Below, in pieces: positions 9,304 through 20,192 of a stretch of 64,000 nucleotides of DNA (position 1 is its first letter; each line of letters starts with the position of its first letter). Made by a program: the position numbers and the translations under genes. The DNA comes from Morinoia aosen (Eukaryota > Arthropoda > Malacostraca > Amphipoda > Talitridae): positions 82,763,130 through 82,827,129 of the forward strand of contig CM059567.1 of assembly GCA_030386875.1 (NCBI GenBank), read 5' to 3'. A model generated the notes under the pieces. It searched no databases. It had not been told where the DNA came from and saw only the letters and a list, made by a program, of their open reading frames with translations.

Positions 9304-12300
9304 TCAAATGCAGGGCATCTTGCCCGTGGTTGCCAAGAAAGTGGCAATTGCTTGTGCTGGGAACTTGGGGCTTATAATGGCTTCCCAGGTGACTGGCAGT
9401 CCTTCTTTGTGGCATGCTTCCAACAAGCATCTTCTTTCTGCTGCATATGCTGGGCACTCCATAAACAGGTGGCGCAGATCCTCTGTTCGATTGCATCTAC
9501 TGCACGTAGCAGGAGATGATTTTGTATAAAAGTGCCCATGGCTCAGCAGGCACACCCCCAGCCGGATCCTTGTCACCGCCACTTGTTGAGACCTTGAGAG
9601 ATTTGGTGGTATTGTGTTGCTAATGCAAGGCTTGAAGCAGCGTAGGTGTAGAGGGAGCTTTGCCCAATTGTTTTCCCACTCTCTCCTATAGAAAAGCTTA
9701 ATTTTTTCCAGGAAATCCTTGGTGCACAGGGGAATGTCTACCTTGAGCCGTAGGTTGAGTGCTTGTTTTGCCAGCGCATCCGCAGCTTCATTCCCCTTGA
9801 TGCCACAGTGGCTTGGGACCCATTCAATTACTATTGATCCTGGAGAGAACTGTACAATCAAGTCTATGATCCACTGGATCAGGTAGTGAGATTTGCTCTG
9901 CTGTGTGGTCAAGGCTTGGATGGCACTTAGGGAGTCTGTGAAGATAATATGCTTATTTGGTTGCTTGGATATATATTGTAATGCAATGTAAATGGCATAT
10001 AATTCTGCTGTGAAGATGCTGGAATGTTCTGGGAGCCTTGCTTTCAGTTGGAAATTACAAGAGTAAACACCACAGCTAGCAGCACCACTGCACACCGACC
10101 CATCCGTGTATATTTGATTGCAGTTGTCATACAAAGATGCGACCAGGTCCCCAAACACCATCTGCCACTGTTCATTGTTCATTTGATTTTTGTTGCAGGT
10201 CTTCAACGTTTGCTTTATTGGCAGTGTTGGTTTCTTGTAGCGCAGAGACATGGAGACTGTGGGAATATCTTTGTAGTTTACATTGTTTGTCTTAAATTCC
10301 TCCAACAGTCGTCCTGCCACTGGGAGAGGGAGAGGTAGGCTGCTGTACAATGAGTAGGGATAGTAATTTAGCATCATCTGTCGAATTGGATGCTCCTTAA
10401 TGCTCAGTGTTCTGTATGCATAGGATACCAGTTTCATTCTGCGTCGGATGTTGAGGGGGCATAGATTGGCTTCTACTTCAAGTTTATAGGTAGGGGTGCA
10501 TTTGAGTGCAACAATCATTAGTCTGGCAGCAGCATACTGTATTCGATTTAGTTTATTTAGGTTTGTTATTGCAGCAGTATCATATAAAAAGCACCCATAG
10601 TCTATTTTTGATAGGATAGTTGCATTATAAAATCGGCATAAAGTTGTATAATCTGCCCCCCACTTGTGTGCTGCAAGAATTCTCATTATCCGTAACTCTT
10701 TCTGGCAACGGTTTGTAAGGTAGGTGATATGATGGGACCAGTTTAGGGCATGGTCAAAAACCATTCCCAAGAATTTTGTTTTTACCACAGTTTGGATTGG
10801 CTGGTTTGCTAGGATCAATGGCTGATCAAACTGTGTTTTCTTTTTAGCAAAGAGCATTGCTTGAGATTTAGTAGGAGAGAAGGTTAATCCCCACTTTTGG
10901 GACCACCTGTCTATGCTGAACATGACCTCTTGCAGTATTGCATGGGAATCGCGTAGGGTAGGCTGCCTTGTCCATATAGCAATGTCATCTGCATACATAG
11001 AGTGTGAGAAGTTTGCCTGGTTGTTCGTGAATAAATCATTTATGTAAATTGAGAAGAGAATGGGACTGAGAACGGATCCTTGAGGTAGACCATATTTTAC
11101 TGGCTTTGGGGTGGAGGATTTACTGTTGATTCTCACTGTAATATTTCTATCTTTGATGAAATCTTCTATCAATGCAGCCATGTTGCCAGACAAGCCTGCT
11201 TCTCGGAGTTTGTATAGTAAGCCTTGGTGCCAGACACTGTCAAAGGCCCTGGATATGTCCAGGAATACTGCAGCGCAAGAATTTCCTGTGAGGAAGCTTT
11301 CTCTGACAGTGCTCTCCAATCTGGTTAATGCATCCATGGTGCTGTGACCCGCCCTGAAACCACTCTGTGCAGCATCAAAGAATGAGGTTCTTTCCAGGTA
11401 TGTCTGTAGACGTTTAACAATCATTTTTTCTATTATTTTGCATAAACAGTTGGTCAAGGTGATTGGTCGGTAAGAATCAAGAGAGGTTGCAATTTTCCCT
11501 GGCTTCAAGATGGGTATTACTATCCCTTCACGCCATTGTTTTGGGAAACCGTTTGTGAATATAAAATTGTAAAATTTAAGCAGGGCATATAGTTGTTCAG
11601 TTTCCAGATGTTTGAGGAATACAAATGGTATACGGTCTGCACCTGGACAGCTGGAGTGCGATGATTGTATGGCTGTCTGCAATTCTGCCATGGTGAAAGG
11701 GTGGTTGTACCATGGTTGCCCACATCTTTGGAAAGGAGAGTTATTTTGTTCTATTGATCTTTGGAATGTTAAAAAATTTACATCATCAGAAATTGCATTT
11801 TGCTCTGAAAAGTGTTCTGCGAATGCATTGGCTATCTCTGATGGGTCAGCTAAAGTTACATTGTCTTTAATAATTATGATTGCTCTTTTTTGATTTCCGG
11901 TAGAGAGTGAACGGATTCTTTCCCAAACTTTTGCATTTGGGGTTTGTGCATTAATAGATGTCAGGAATGCCGCCCATGACTCCCGTTTTGCCTCCAGGAC
12001 CGCCTTTCTGAAAAGAGCTCTCATCTTCTTGTACTGGATCCAGTAGTCTATGTTGCCTAGATGGTTGCGGTACTGTGTTAGGGCCCTGTTTTTCTTTCGT
12101 TTAGCAGCTGCACATTCTTTATTCCACCAAGGCAGACGTCTTCTGTTTAACGTGTTTGATGTTGTTTTCACATGTTCATTGGCTGCCATTATAAGAGTCT
12201 CTACTACTGAGGAGCATGCATTATCAGGTGTACCAAACGTTGTAGGGATGTGGATAGCCTTCCTGAATGATTCCCAGTCTGCTGATTTTATTTTCCAGAA

Positions 12301-12984
12301 GAGTATCCTGTCAGTGTCCCATTCTACTGATGTGCTTATCAGGATTGGGAAATGGTCACTAGTGTATGGGTGAGGCATTGGGTACCAGTGAAACTTAGGA
12401 GCAATAGATGGTGCAACAATTGATAGGTCCAGGTGGCTGAAGCTCCCACTGCTGGTCAGGAATGTAGGCTCACCATTATTAAGCAGACATAGATTTGAGG
12501 CCTCTAACCATTGATTCAAGAAGGCGCCCCTTGTATCCTCCGCAGATGAGCCCCATGAAGGGTGGTGAGCATTAGCATCAGTACAGATTAAATATGGCTT
12601 TGGGAGCTTATTCACCAGCAAAGGTAGTTCTGCTATAAGGATGTCATTTGATAGGTTGGGAGGTATGTAAATGTTGCAGATGGTAACACAAAGACCCGGT
12701 AGGTAGATTTGAGTGGCACATGCCTCCAAAGGAGTTTGGAGATGTACTGGGTTATGTGGTATGTTTGTGCGGACATGAATAGTTACACCTCCTCCACTTT
12801 GATTAGCTCTGTCTCTACGTACTGCTGGAATTCCATACCCAGATAGCTTAGCCTCTATGTTGGGCTTTAGAAAAGTTTCCTGCAAACATATCACATCTGC
12901 TTGGCATTCACTCAGGAGGGTTTTCAGAAAAGGCACTCTAGTTTTATAGCTTCTGATATTCCACTGTAGTATTTTGACACTCAT
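9304..12984 (-). CDS. I-clade LINE ORF2: endonuclease, reverse transcriptase, RNase H
   Basis: This 1226-residue polyprotein is read without breaks. The APE-type endonuclease shows LQWNIRSYK, CLQETFL, TDANAHHPSWG and TSDHFPIL. The reverse transcriptase shows SYRPITLTNCLCKI, FLDISRAFDSVWH, GLPQGSVLSPILFS and SMYADDIAIW. RNase H has its acidic residues in IYTDGSVCSG, FTAELYAIY and IIFTDSLSAIQA, and the WVPSHCGIKGNEAADALA signature. A C-terminal knuckle CSRCNRTEDLRHLFMEC follows. All expected catalytic residues are present. The ATG overlaps the ORF1 stop (ATGA), which suggests reinitiation by ribosomes finishing ORF1. Confidence 0.93.
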   Translation of the reverse strand: MSVKILQWNIRSYKTRVPFLKTLLSECQADVICLQETFLKPNIEAKLSGYGIPAVRRDRANQSGGGVTIHVRTNIPHNPVHLQTPLEACATQIYLPGLCVTICNIYIPPNLSNDILIAELPLLVNKLPKPYLICTDANAHHPSWGSSAEDTRGAFLNQWLEASNLCLLNNGEPTFLTSSGSFSHLDLSIVAPSIAPKFHWYPMPHPYTSDHFPILISTSVEWDTDRILFWKIKSADWESFRKAIHIPTTFGTPDNACSSVVETLIMAANEHVKTTSNTLNRRRLPWWNKECAAAKRKKNRALTQYRNHLGNIDYWIQYKKMRALFRKAVLEAKRESWAAFLTSINAQTPNAKVWERIRSLSTGNQKRAIIIIKDNVTLADPSEIANAFAEHFSEQNAISDDVNFLTFQRSIEQNNSPFQRCGQPWYNHPFTMAELQTAIQSSHSSCPGADRIPFVFLKHLETEQLYALLKFYNFIFTNGFPKQWREGIVIPILKPGKIATSLDSYRPITLTNCLCKIIEKMIVKRLQTYLERTSFFDAAQSGFRAGHSTMDALTRLESTVRESFLTGNSCAAVFLDISRAFDSVWHQGLLYKLREAGLSGNMAALIEDFIKDRNITVRINSKSSTPKPVKYGLPQGSVLSPILFSIYINDLFTNNQANFSHSMYADDIAIWTRQPTLRDSHAILQEVMFSIDRWSQKWGLTFSPTKSQAMLFAKKKTQFDQPLILANQPIQTVVKTKFLGMVFDHALNWSHHITYLTNRCQKELRIMRILAAHKWGADYTTLCRFYNATILSKIDYGCFLYDTAAITNLNKLNRIQYAAARLMIVALKCTPTYKLEVEANLCPLNIRRRMKLVSYAYRTLSIKEHPIRQMMLNYYPYSLYSSLPLPLPVAGRLLEEFKTNNVNYKDIPTVSMSLRYKKPTLPIKQTLKTCNKNQMNNEQWQMVFGDLVASLYDNCNQIYTDGSVCSGAASCGVYSCNFQLKARLPEHSSIFTAELYAIYIALQYISKQPNKHIIFTDSLSAIQALTTQQSKSHYLIQWIIDLIVQFSPGSIVIEWVPSHCGIKGNEAADALAKQALNLRLKVDIPLCTKDFLEKIKLFYRREWENNWAKLPLHLRCFKPCISNTIPPNLSRSQQVAVTRIRLGVCLLSHGHFYTKSSPATCSRCNRTEDLRHLFMECPAYAAERRCLLEACHKEGLPVTWEAIISPKFPAQAIATFLATTGKMPCI

Positions 12985-14741
12985 TGTGAGGTATTAGCAG
13001 AGGACAGACTCAAATTCTGTATAAAGTTGTTCATGGTTGTTTCAATATTTAATGCTTGTCCAATTTCTACAAAACATTCAATCTTTTCTGTCAGTTGAGT
13101 GGCCATGCATAGTTTCATTAATATTGGTAATAGTTTTGTAAAGTACATGATTATTTCACTATTCGCTGGGGTTAAACTGTTTGTTGATCTTGTACTGGTG
13201 GCACTTCTTACCTCAGAGCAGGATACACATTGACTTGGGCACTGGGATGCAATGGTCTGTGATGCAGTTATACCATCATTGTAGTGAGCTGGCTGGTTGT
13301 GTAGTTCTGCCAGGGTGGGTGTGGGTAGCGAGAGAGAGGTGTATTCTGAGAGGCTCTCCTTGTTGCGGCAGGAGTTATGTTGGGCTTGGGTGATCCAAGC
13401 TGATTCTTGAGAGGAGGGAGTATCATTCAAAAGAGTCAAGTTGTTACTTTTGGTTGGAGTTGGGCACATTTTGCTTCTTGGTAAAGGGGGAAACTGTGTT
13501 GACGATGCACCGTTGTAGCTGTGCTGGAGGTGATTATTGTTTTCTTTTCTCATTGCAGTTGTGGCAGGGTTAGGTGTCTTAGGTTCTTCAGAGGCATTGT
13601 TTGCTGTTCTTACTCTTGCTCTAGCTTCTGCAAAGCTTAGGTTTTCCTCAGCAACAAGTAAGCATGCTTTATTTTCTGCTATATAGTGTGGGCATAGTTT
13701 GGAGATGGCTGAGTGCGGTCCTCTGCAGTTTGGGCATGTTGGCATGGCTTCTACAGAGGAACATTCTGCGTAGGTATGGCCTTTTTTCCCACAGTGCCCA
13801 CATGTACTGCTTGTGCTGGTACATTTCTGCCGAGAGTGACCGTACTTGCAGCAATTGCCACATCTAAGAGGGCTGGGTATGAATTTATCAATTTTATAGC
13901 TAGTATATCCAATTTTTATTTTCTCTGGTGGAGTTGGGCTCATAAATGTGAGCACATAGAGAGGTAGATGGGCTTTGTTTGGGTCTGCAAGCATTTTCCT
14001 TATAGCAACTACTTTTAATGGTTTCAAGTACATAAGCAGGTCTTCCAGTGTGTCTTCCATGAATTCAGGGGCCCATATCTTGCCATATGAGAGTTGACTG
14101 GTCCAAGCAACAGATGCAGAAATTGGGATGTTATCTTGGTTGATTTGAATTCCTTTGGCTTTCAGGAGTGTAAGTACTTGTTTATGATTTTTAGTTGTTA
14201 TTATTAGGCTTCCAGATTTTTTGTGCTCAATTTTTTCTACTGGTCCACAGAGCAGGTCTACTGCTTTGCCTATTTTGATGGGGTTTATCCTGGCTAGGTT
14301 GGATGAGCCAGAAGAACAGTGAATTATTATTTGCCTTGTATTTTCAGGGATGTTTTCCACATCTATGTCACTATTCAGGTTCAGGCTTGCTGATTTGCTT
14401 GGGGTCGCATCATGTTTATCTTTTCCAGTGTTAGTTGCAACAGTTGGGGCCTGCGCAGATTGTAGAGATTCGTCATCAGAGTCAGATATTATTCCACTGC
14501 CAATTGAAATGGACTCGAGCAATTCTTCCTCGTGCTCTTCGTAGGTGCTGGCTGAGACTGGGGTTTTTGTCGGTCGATGGTCCGGGTCGTGTTCTTCCGC
14601 TTTCCTTTTTGTTGAGCTTCTTTCCAATATGGGAGGAGCAGTGGAAGGAGTTTGGCTTTTCGCTTTTTTCTTCCCAACAGCTCGGCAAGGCGCAGTGGAG
14701 CTTCCCCCACTTTTTCCCGGTGTGCCTGGTCCCGGCTTCAT
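12981..14741 (-). CDS. I-clade LINE ORF1: gag-like RNA-binding protein with CCHC knuckles
   Basis: The protein has 586 residues if started at the ATG at 14741; the longer frame opens with GTG. The N-terminal part is rich in Ser, Pro and Lys. The centre has an RRM-like or coiled region. It is followed by three adjacent zinc knuckles: CGNCCKYGHSRQKC, CGHCGKKGHTYAEC and CPNCRGPHSAISKLCPHY. Such proteins coat the element RNA and carry it in the RNP. The tail is Ser/Thr/Asn rich. Its stop overlaps the ORF2 start by four bases (ATGA). Confidence 0.88.
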   Translation of the reverse strand: MKPGPGTPGKSGGSSTAPCRAVGKKKAKSQTPSTAPPILERSSTKRKAEEHDPDHRPTKTPVSASTYEEHEEELLESISIGSGIISDSDDESLQSAQAPTVATNTGKDKHDATPSKSASLNLNSDIDVENIPENTRQIIIHCSSGSSNLARINPIKIGKAVDLLCGPVEKIEHKKSGSLIITTKNHKQVLTLLKAKGIQINQDNIPISASVAWTSQLSYGKIWAPEFMEDTLEDLLMYLKPLKVVAIRKMLADPNKAHLPLYVLTFMSPTPPEKIKIGYTSYKIDKFIPSPLRCGNCCKYGHSRQKCTSTSSTCGHCGKKGHTYAECSSVEAMPTCPNCRGPHSAISKLCPHYIAENKACLLVAEENLSFAEARARVRTANNASEEPKTPNPATTAMRKENNNHLQHSYNGASSTQFPPLPRSKMCPTPTKSNNLTLLNDTPSSQESAWITQAQHNSCRNKESLSEYTSLSLPTPTLAELHNQPAHYNDGITASQTIASQCPSQCVSCSEVRSATSTRSTNSLTPANSEIIMYFTKLLPILMKLCMATQLTEKIECFVEIGQALNIETTMNNFIQNLSLSSANTSQ

Positions 14742-14867
14742 TGTCGAAACCACCGCTCACCACTCTTTATTTCTGTTAATCACTTCACACTCACTACGAT
14801 AGTCACACGTCTTTACGCAACCACTGTCACGCCTTCGCGAACGAAACGAAAAACACGTGCTAACACG

Positions 14868-15214
14868 CCATACTCAGTCTGATTACAGAAGCACATGCGT
14901 CCGAATTTTCAAAATTGTGAGTTACGGAACAGTTTGTTCCGAGCATTCCCGGTTTTCTGCAAAAGTTTGTTTCTTTTGCAAATTAGAACTGTTGGATCAG
15001 AAGTTTGTTCAAGCTGTTTAAAAATTTTATATTCCGGAATTTGTCCCCAACTCCACTTCGTACTTTTTGTCTTCACAATGCTTACAGATTGCGATCAAAG
15101 TTTCTCATATTTTTTCCGGTGTATTTAGGCTTCCGAGATGATTCCATACAAGGATTATAATCTGCCCCGTTAGAAAAGAAAAGTCACGATGTTGCTTCAC
15201 AGTTTCGTTCCGAG
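14868..15214. other. Spacer between I element and LINE-A copy 2
   Basis: It begins with the I-element target duplication. There is no coding content. Short repeats of gttccgagc and ttccgga-like words are visible. Part of it may be the extreme 5' end of LINE-A copy 2, whose exact start could not be fixed. Confidence 0.4.
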
Positions 15215-15605
15215 CGGTGTGCACGTGTTTCTGGTCCTCCGACGAATATTGTGGTGAATTGAAGTGCTAAAAAATAGTATAGTTTGTATATTCACGTGAG
15301 TACAGTGTGTGACTTTGTATGGAGTGCTCGTGAGAGTAGTTTTTTTTTTGTTGCGTGAGAGTTGAGACTGAGCATTGGACTTTGGTGTGGTGACTTGCAA
15401 TTTTTGACTGAGGTGTTTTGACTGGGAGTTAAGCTTTCTTTGCATATATAGAGTATAGTGTGTGACATTGTAGAGAGTGACTGTGAGTAGTAGGAAACGT
15501 TTTTGTTTCTTTTTTTTTATTATTACTTGATTTTCAGTAGATTTGGTGAGTGAAGACTCCTTCTGCCTGTGAAATTTGTACTGAGATAGAAGTCTGTGTT
15601 TGAGG

Positions 15606-16775
15606 ATGGCAAGAAATAGGACTGGTCGTAGGAAAGGAGGTGCAAGTGGAATGGATGAGGAGATTGAGTGCATGACTTGTAAAGAGTGGGTAGATATAGA
15701 TGCATGCAAAGGTTTGAGAGAGATGAGTCGGAGGAAGTTGAATGATCTTGTGTTTACGTGCTGGAAATGTTTGAATGACGAGAGAAAGAAGTTGGAAGAG
15801 GAGGTCGAAAGATTGACAATTCTGATGGTTGCTTTAGAGGCTGATTTGAAGGATGAAAGGAAGTTGAATGAAGGAAAGAATGAGAATGGTGCAAATGCAG
15901 TGAATGAAGAGGTAAATGGTGGTGGTGTAAGGAGTGCAAATGAAGTGGATGATGGTGCAAGGAGTGCAAATGAAGTGAATGATGGTGCAAGGAGTGTGAA
16001 TGCAATAAATGAAGTGAATGGTGGTGCAAATGTGCCAGATGAGAGTAGAAGGATGAATGAGCATGATGAAAGAGGTACGAATGGGAAGAGAGTGAAGGAG
16101 CAACCTGTTGATATGCCACATGAGGTGCAGGCGCCTGTAGTGGAAGTGAATGAAAGGAAGATGGATGGAAAGAGTGATGTGAGTGGAAGAGTTGAACGAA
16201 AGAGTAGTATGAAAGGGAGAGTGAGACCTACGATTAGAATATGCGGTGACAGCATGGTGAAGAATGTGGATAGGTTTGTGAGTATGACTGACCGTAGTGG
16301 ATGTACGAGCATGAGAGGAAAGGGAGTGAATGAGATTTGTAGGCATGCTGAGGAAGTGATAGATGGAATGGATGAAGGGATGGTTGTACTGCAAGGAGGT
16401 GGCAATGGATTGCTTGAATGTGGGAGAGAGCGTACGGTGAATGCAATTATGAATGTTGTTGAAAGGGCACGAAAGAAGAATGTAAGAGTGGCTGTGACCA
16501 GTCTGCTGAGAAGGCCTGCATGTGGCGAGGAGTATGAAAGGGTGCGAAAGGAGGTGAATAGGGAAGTGCATAAAAGGATTATGAGTATGAAAGCTGAGAG
16601 TATGAGAAAGCGTGAAATGGGTTCCAGCTTCCTTGATATGGATAACCTGATCCAGAGTGGGTGTTTTCGTGGAGATGGAGTCCATCTTACTCAAGAAGGT
16701 GAGATGAAACTCTCCAGGAGATACATCCGGTGGATTGGGTGTACTCATATTGTAATGGAAGGTGGAACTGGATGA
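15606..16775 (+). CDS. LINE-A copy 2 ORF1: PHD-like zinc finger and SGNH esterase-like protein
   Basis: This 389-residue protein starts at the ATG at 15606. The N-terminal cysteine cluster is CMTC, DAC, CWKC. The middle of the protein carries about three 10-residue repeats (SANEVDDGAR type), encoded by a 30-bp tandem repeat near 15925-16035. That tract explains the length difference from copy 1 (379 residues). The esterase blocks are ICGDSMVKN, LQGGGNGLL and DGVHLTQEG, so the presumed catalytic Ser, Asn, Asp and His are all kept. ORF2 starts at the base following its TGA stop. Confidence 0.87.
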   Translation: MARNRTGRRKGGASGMDEEIECMTCKEWVDIDACKGLREMSRRKLNDLVFTCWKCLNDERKKLEEEVERLTILMVALEADLKDERKLNEGKNENGANAVNEEVNGGGVRSANEVDDGARSANEVNDGARSVNAINEVNGGANVPDESRRMNEHDERGTNGKRVKEQPVDMPHEVQAPVVEVNERKMDGKSDVSGRVERKSSMKGRVRPTIRICGDSMVKNVDRFVSMTDRSGCTSMRGKGVNEICRHAEEVIDGMDEGMVVLQGGGNGLLECGRERTVNAIMNVVERARKKNVRVAVTSLLRRPACGEEYERVRKEVNREVHKRIMSMKAESMRKREMGSSFLDMDNLIQSGCFRGDGVHLTQEGEMKLSRRYIRWIGCTHIVMEGGTG

Positions 16776-19700
16776 ATGGAAAGCTGTCAGAGCAAAAATG
16801 AAAAATGTTGTGAATTGTCCAATAGTGTTGTAAGGTTTGGATGTATAAATATGCGTGGATGGAATGCAGGAAAGTTAAATGACCTTGTAGCAGAATTTGA
16901 AAATGGAGATTTGGATTGTGTTGGTGTAGTAGAGACCCAAATGCGTGATAGAGTCAGTTTAAAATGTAAGGAGAGTAAGTACTACATGATTGGAAAAGGT
17001 CGTGTAAGTTGGCAAAAAAGAGGTGGTGGAGTTGGTCTCATTGTAAAAAATGCTCTAAATTGGAAATTAGAAGAAATTCCTGTTGGAAATGAACCTGAGA
17101 GTGAAGATCTGTTAGTAATAAAGTGTGAAAGAATGCATGCCAGAGAATGTGTTATTGTGGTTGTATGCTATATGACAACTGATGGTATTTTAGCTCATCA
17201 AGAGAATGTAAAAAAGTATGAAATATTAACAAGAATTGTGCAAGAGCATTGCAGATGCCCTCTGATTTTGATGGGTGATATGAATGGCCATGTTGGTATA
17301 CTTGGTGAGCCTGTGAATGCAAATGGACAAAAATTGATTGATTTCTGTGATGAGAATGAACTTGAGAACCTAAATGTAACAATAGGAAATGGCTTGCATA
17401 CATGGCAAAGCAGGGAATGTAAAACTGCAATTGACTATATGATAGTGAATAGTAGAGCAAGAGAGTGTGTCAAAGAAATGTTTGTAGATGAAGATGATTT
17501 TGATATTGATAGTGACCATAAAATGCTTGTACTAGAGTATAATTGGGGTGGAAAGGAGCCGATGCAGAAGGCCAGCAGAGTAAGAGAAAATTGGCGTATT
17601 AAAATGGCAAACTGGGAAGAATTTAGAAATGAATTGAGTAGATGTAACTGGAACAGGTGTGGAAATGTAAATGACCTAAATAAGGAGATTGCAAGAACCT
17701 TGTATGATGTGGCAGAGCAAAAGATCGGTAGAATGAAATGCAAGAAAAGTACAGGGAATGCTAGGTGGTTTACGAGTGAGATAAAGGAAGAACGAACGAG
17801 AAGGAAGACTTTAAATAAAAAACAACGCAGTATGAGGAAAATGTATGAAAGACGCAGAATTACTGAGGATGAATGGCAGAGTGTATGGAATGAGTACAAG
17901 GACCAGCAGAAGAAAGTAAAGAGAATGATCAATGAGGCTAGGGTTAAAGAAGAGAGACACCAAGTTGAAAATCTAAGAAAGAAAGGTCCAGATGGAATAA
18001 AAGATTGGTATAGGTTTATACAAGGTAATGATAGAGGTAGTGAAGTTCAAGTTGATGAATTAGTAGTCAATGGTTGCAGTGTGCAAGATAGGATGCAAAT
18101 GGTGAAAGCAGTTGAAGAATACTGGGAGGACATTGGTGGAATGAATGAGCAGGTTACAGATGATGAACCAATAAATTTTCTGATAGATGAACATGAACTG
18201 CAAATGGAAGACGAAATCACTTGTGAAGAGATTGTAAGTTTTTTGAAGAAAGTGAAAAATGGAAAAGCATGTGGCCCTGATAAGATACCATATGAGTTCT
18301 TTAAATGTGGAGGAGAGAGTGTAGTCAGTATGTTGAAATGTTTATTTGATGAGATATGGAAGAGTGAAAGAGTACCGGATGACTGGAACAAGTGTAATGT
18401 AGTTCTGTTGCATAAGGGTGGACATAAGAGTATGAAAGAACTTAAAAATTACAGACCAATTGCACTGGGTGACACCGTATGTAAGATCTTTTGAGGTATT
18501 TTGAATGAGAGAATGAAAAATTTAATTGAGGAATTAGGAGTCCTGGGAGAAGAACAGAATGGTTTTAGGCAAGATAGACGGGGGGAGGATAATCTGTTTG
18601 TAGTGAGTGAAATAATTGAGCGAATGAAGAAGGATAACAAGAAGGTATATTTAGCATTCCTGGATATTGAAAAGGCGTATGACAGAGTGGATCGGGTTAG
18701 GCTGTTTGAAATTTTGAGAAAAGTTGGTTTTAGCAGAAAAATAGTGAACATTGTACAGAGTCTGTATGAGAACACAAGTGCTATCTACAGGTTAGGAAAT
18801 TTGGAAACAGGGCAAGTGAGGAGTGTTAGAGGAGTGAGACAGGGCTGTACTCTGTCCCCCCTGTTGTTTGGATTGTACACAGAAGAATTAGCAGTTCGAC
18901 TGAGAGGGAGTGGTTTAGGACTGAAAGTTGGTAATGAGAGACTGAGCTGTTTGTTGTATGCTGATGATGTGGTTGTGGTTAGTGAATGTGGTCATGAACT
19001 ACAAAGGATGCTTGACATTGTGAATGGATATAGTACAGATTTCAAGATGAACTTTGGTGCCGATAAAAGTAAGGTCATGGTTATAAATAGTGATGAGACT
19101 GATAGAGACAGACTGTGGAATATTGGAGAAATCAGAATAGGTAGAACAAAAGAATACAAATATCTAGGTTGTATGATGAGTGAAGATGGATGTACTAGAA
19201 CTAAAGGTGAGAAAGTGGCTAAAGCAATGCAGTGGAGTGGACGGTTAGGTAGTGTGGCCAGATACAGAGCAAACAAGTACGAATGTGTGAGAGGAATGTG
19301 GAAGTATGTTGCTGTACCTAGTGTCATGTATGGTATGAGTGCTCTTGCTTGGAATGGAAGTGATCTTGAAAAGCTGGATGTGATACAAAATAAGGTAGGA
19401 CGTGTAGCATTGGGTGCTCCGAAATGGACAGCTATAGAGGCCATTAGAGGTGACCTAGGGTGGAGCCTATTTTCAGAAAGAATGATGAAAGCTGTGCTGA
19501 ATTATAAGGTGAGAATTGAAAGAATGCAGAATAGCAGGTGGGTAAGGCGAATCTTTGAATGGAATCTGAGTGTAAGCTATTGGGAGAAAGTATGTTGGGG
19601 GCATGCAAGGAAACTCAGTATGCAAAAGATTATTCATGTTAGAATTGGGAGACCTGTGGATGACTGGAGTTTAATAAATGTAGGAGGTGTAGGGCCTGAG

Positions 19701-20192
19701 TGGGACTGCAAGAGGTGGAAGAAAGAGATTGAGAGACAAACAAAAGAGTATGGATTGAATAAGTGGAAGCTTAGCATGATGCGGAAGCCTACACTTAACT
19801 GGTATATGCAAAAGAAAGCACCTAAGTTTGAGCTGTTCTATGATGGTAGTTTTGGAAGTCAACTCTTGTTTGCTGTGAGATGTAAGTCATTGAGTGTGAA
19901 CAGACGTACATGGAGATGGAATGAGAATAATAACAGATTATGTCAGCAGTGTAATAGTGGAGTAGAGGAAACAATTGAGCATTTTGTGCTGGAATGTAGT
20001 AAGTATGAGCAAGAGAGAGAGAGTTTTATGAATGTGGTGTCTGAGCAGTATGGAGAGAATGAGTGGAATGCCAGATGTGCTGAAGATGATTGCGGTATGA
20101 GCTGTCTTGCTGGATTGGATCAGGAGTGTAATGCGAGTATCACTGAGGCTATGAAAGTGTTTCTTGTGCGTGCCTGGTGTAAGAGACAGTGA
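16776..20192 (+). pseudogene. LINE-A copy 2 ORF2: endonuclease-reverse transcriptase, one nonsense codon
   Basis: The product would have 1138 residues but for a TGA at 18492-18494, inside the reverse transcriptase after DTVCKIF, where copy 1 encodes Cys. The frame is otherwise open to 20192. Endonuclease motifs (CINMRGWN, LMGDMNGHVG with the catalytic Asp kept, SDHKMLV) precede the RT motifs (LAFLDIEKAYDRVDR, GVRQGCTLSPLLFG, LLYADDVVVVS). The C-terminal knuckle has CQQC and HFVLEC. Truncation at residue 572 would remove the RT core. Copies 1 and 2 carry different single stops, so each lesion arose after they separated. Confidence 0.87.

Larger units (their letters stand above)
9228..14867 (-). 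mobile_element. I-clade LINE, full length, both ORFs intact
   Basis: This minus-strand, roughly 5.6-kb non-LTR retrotransposon has a gag-like ORF1 with three zinc knuckles and an ORF2 with endonuclease, reverse transcriptase and RNase H. An RNase H domain after the RT is the hallmark of the I group. The 3' UTR (9228-9303) ends in a short tandem of the type caagtaa. The 10 bp ccatactcag occur at both ends (9218-9227 and 14868-14877), a plausible target duplication. A further degenerate copy lies next to it at 9201-9210. It sits between two head-to-head LINE-A copies. With both frames open it may be recently active. Confidence 0.85.

Noticed and set aside
15197-16748. 402- and 304-codon minus-strand frames over LINE-A copy 2 ORF1
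   Set aside because: Same antisense effect, seen in the same place in copy 1.
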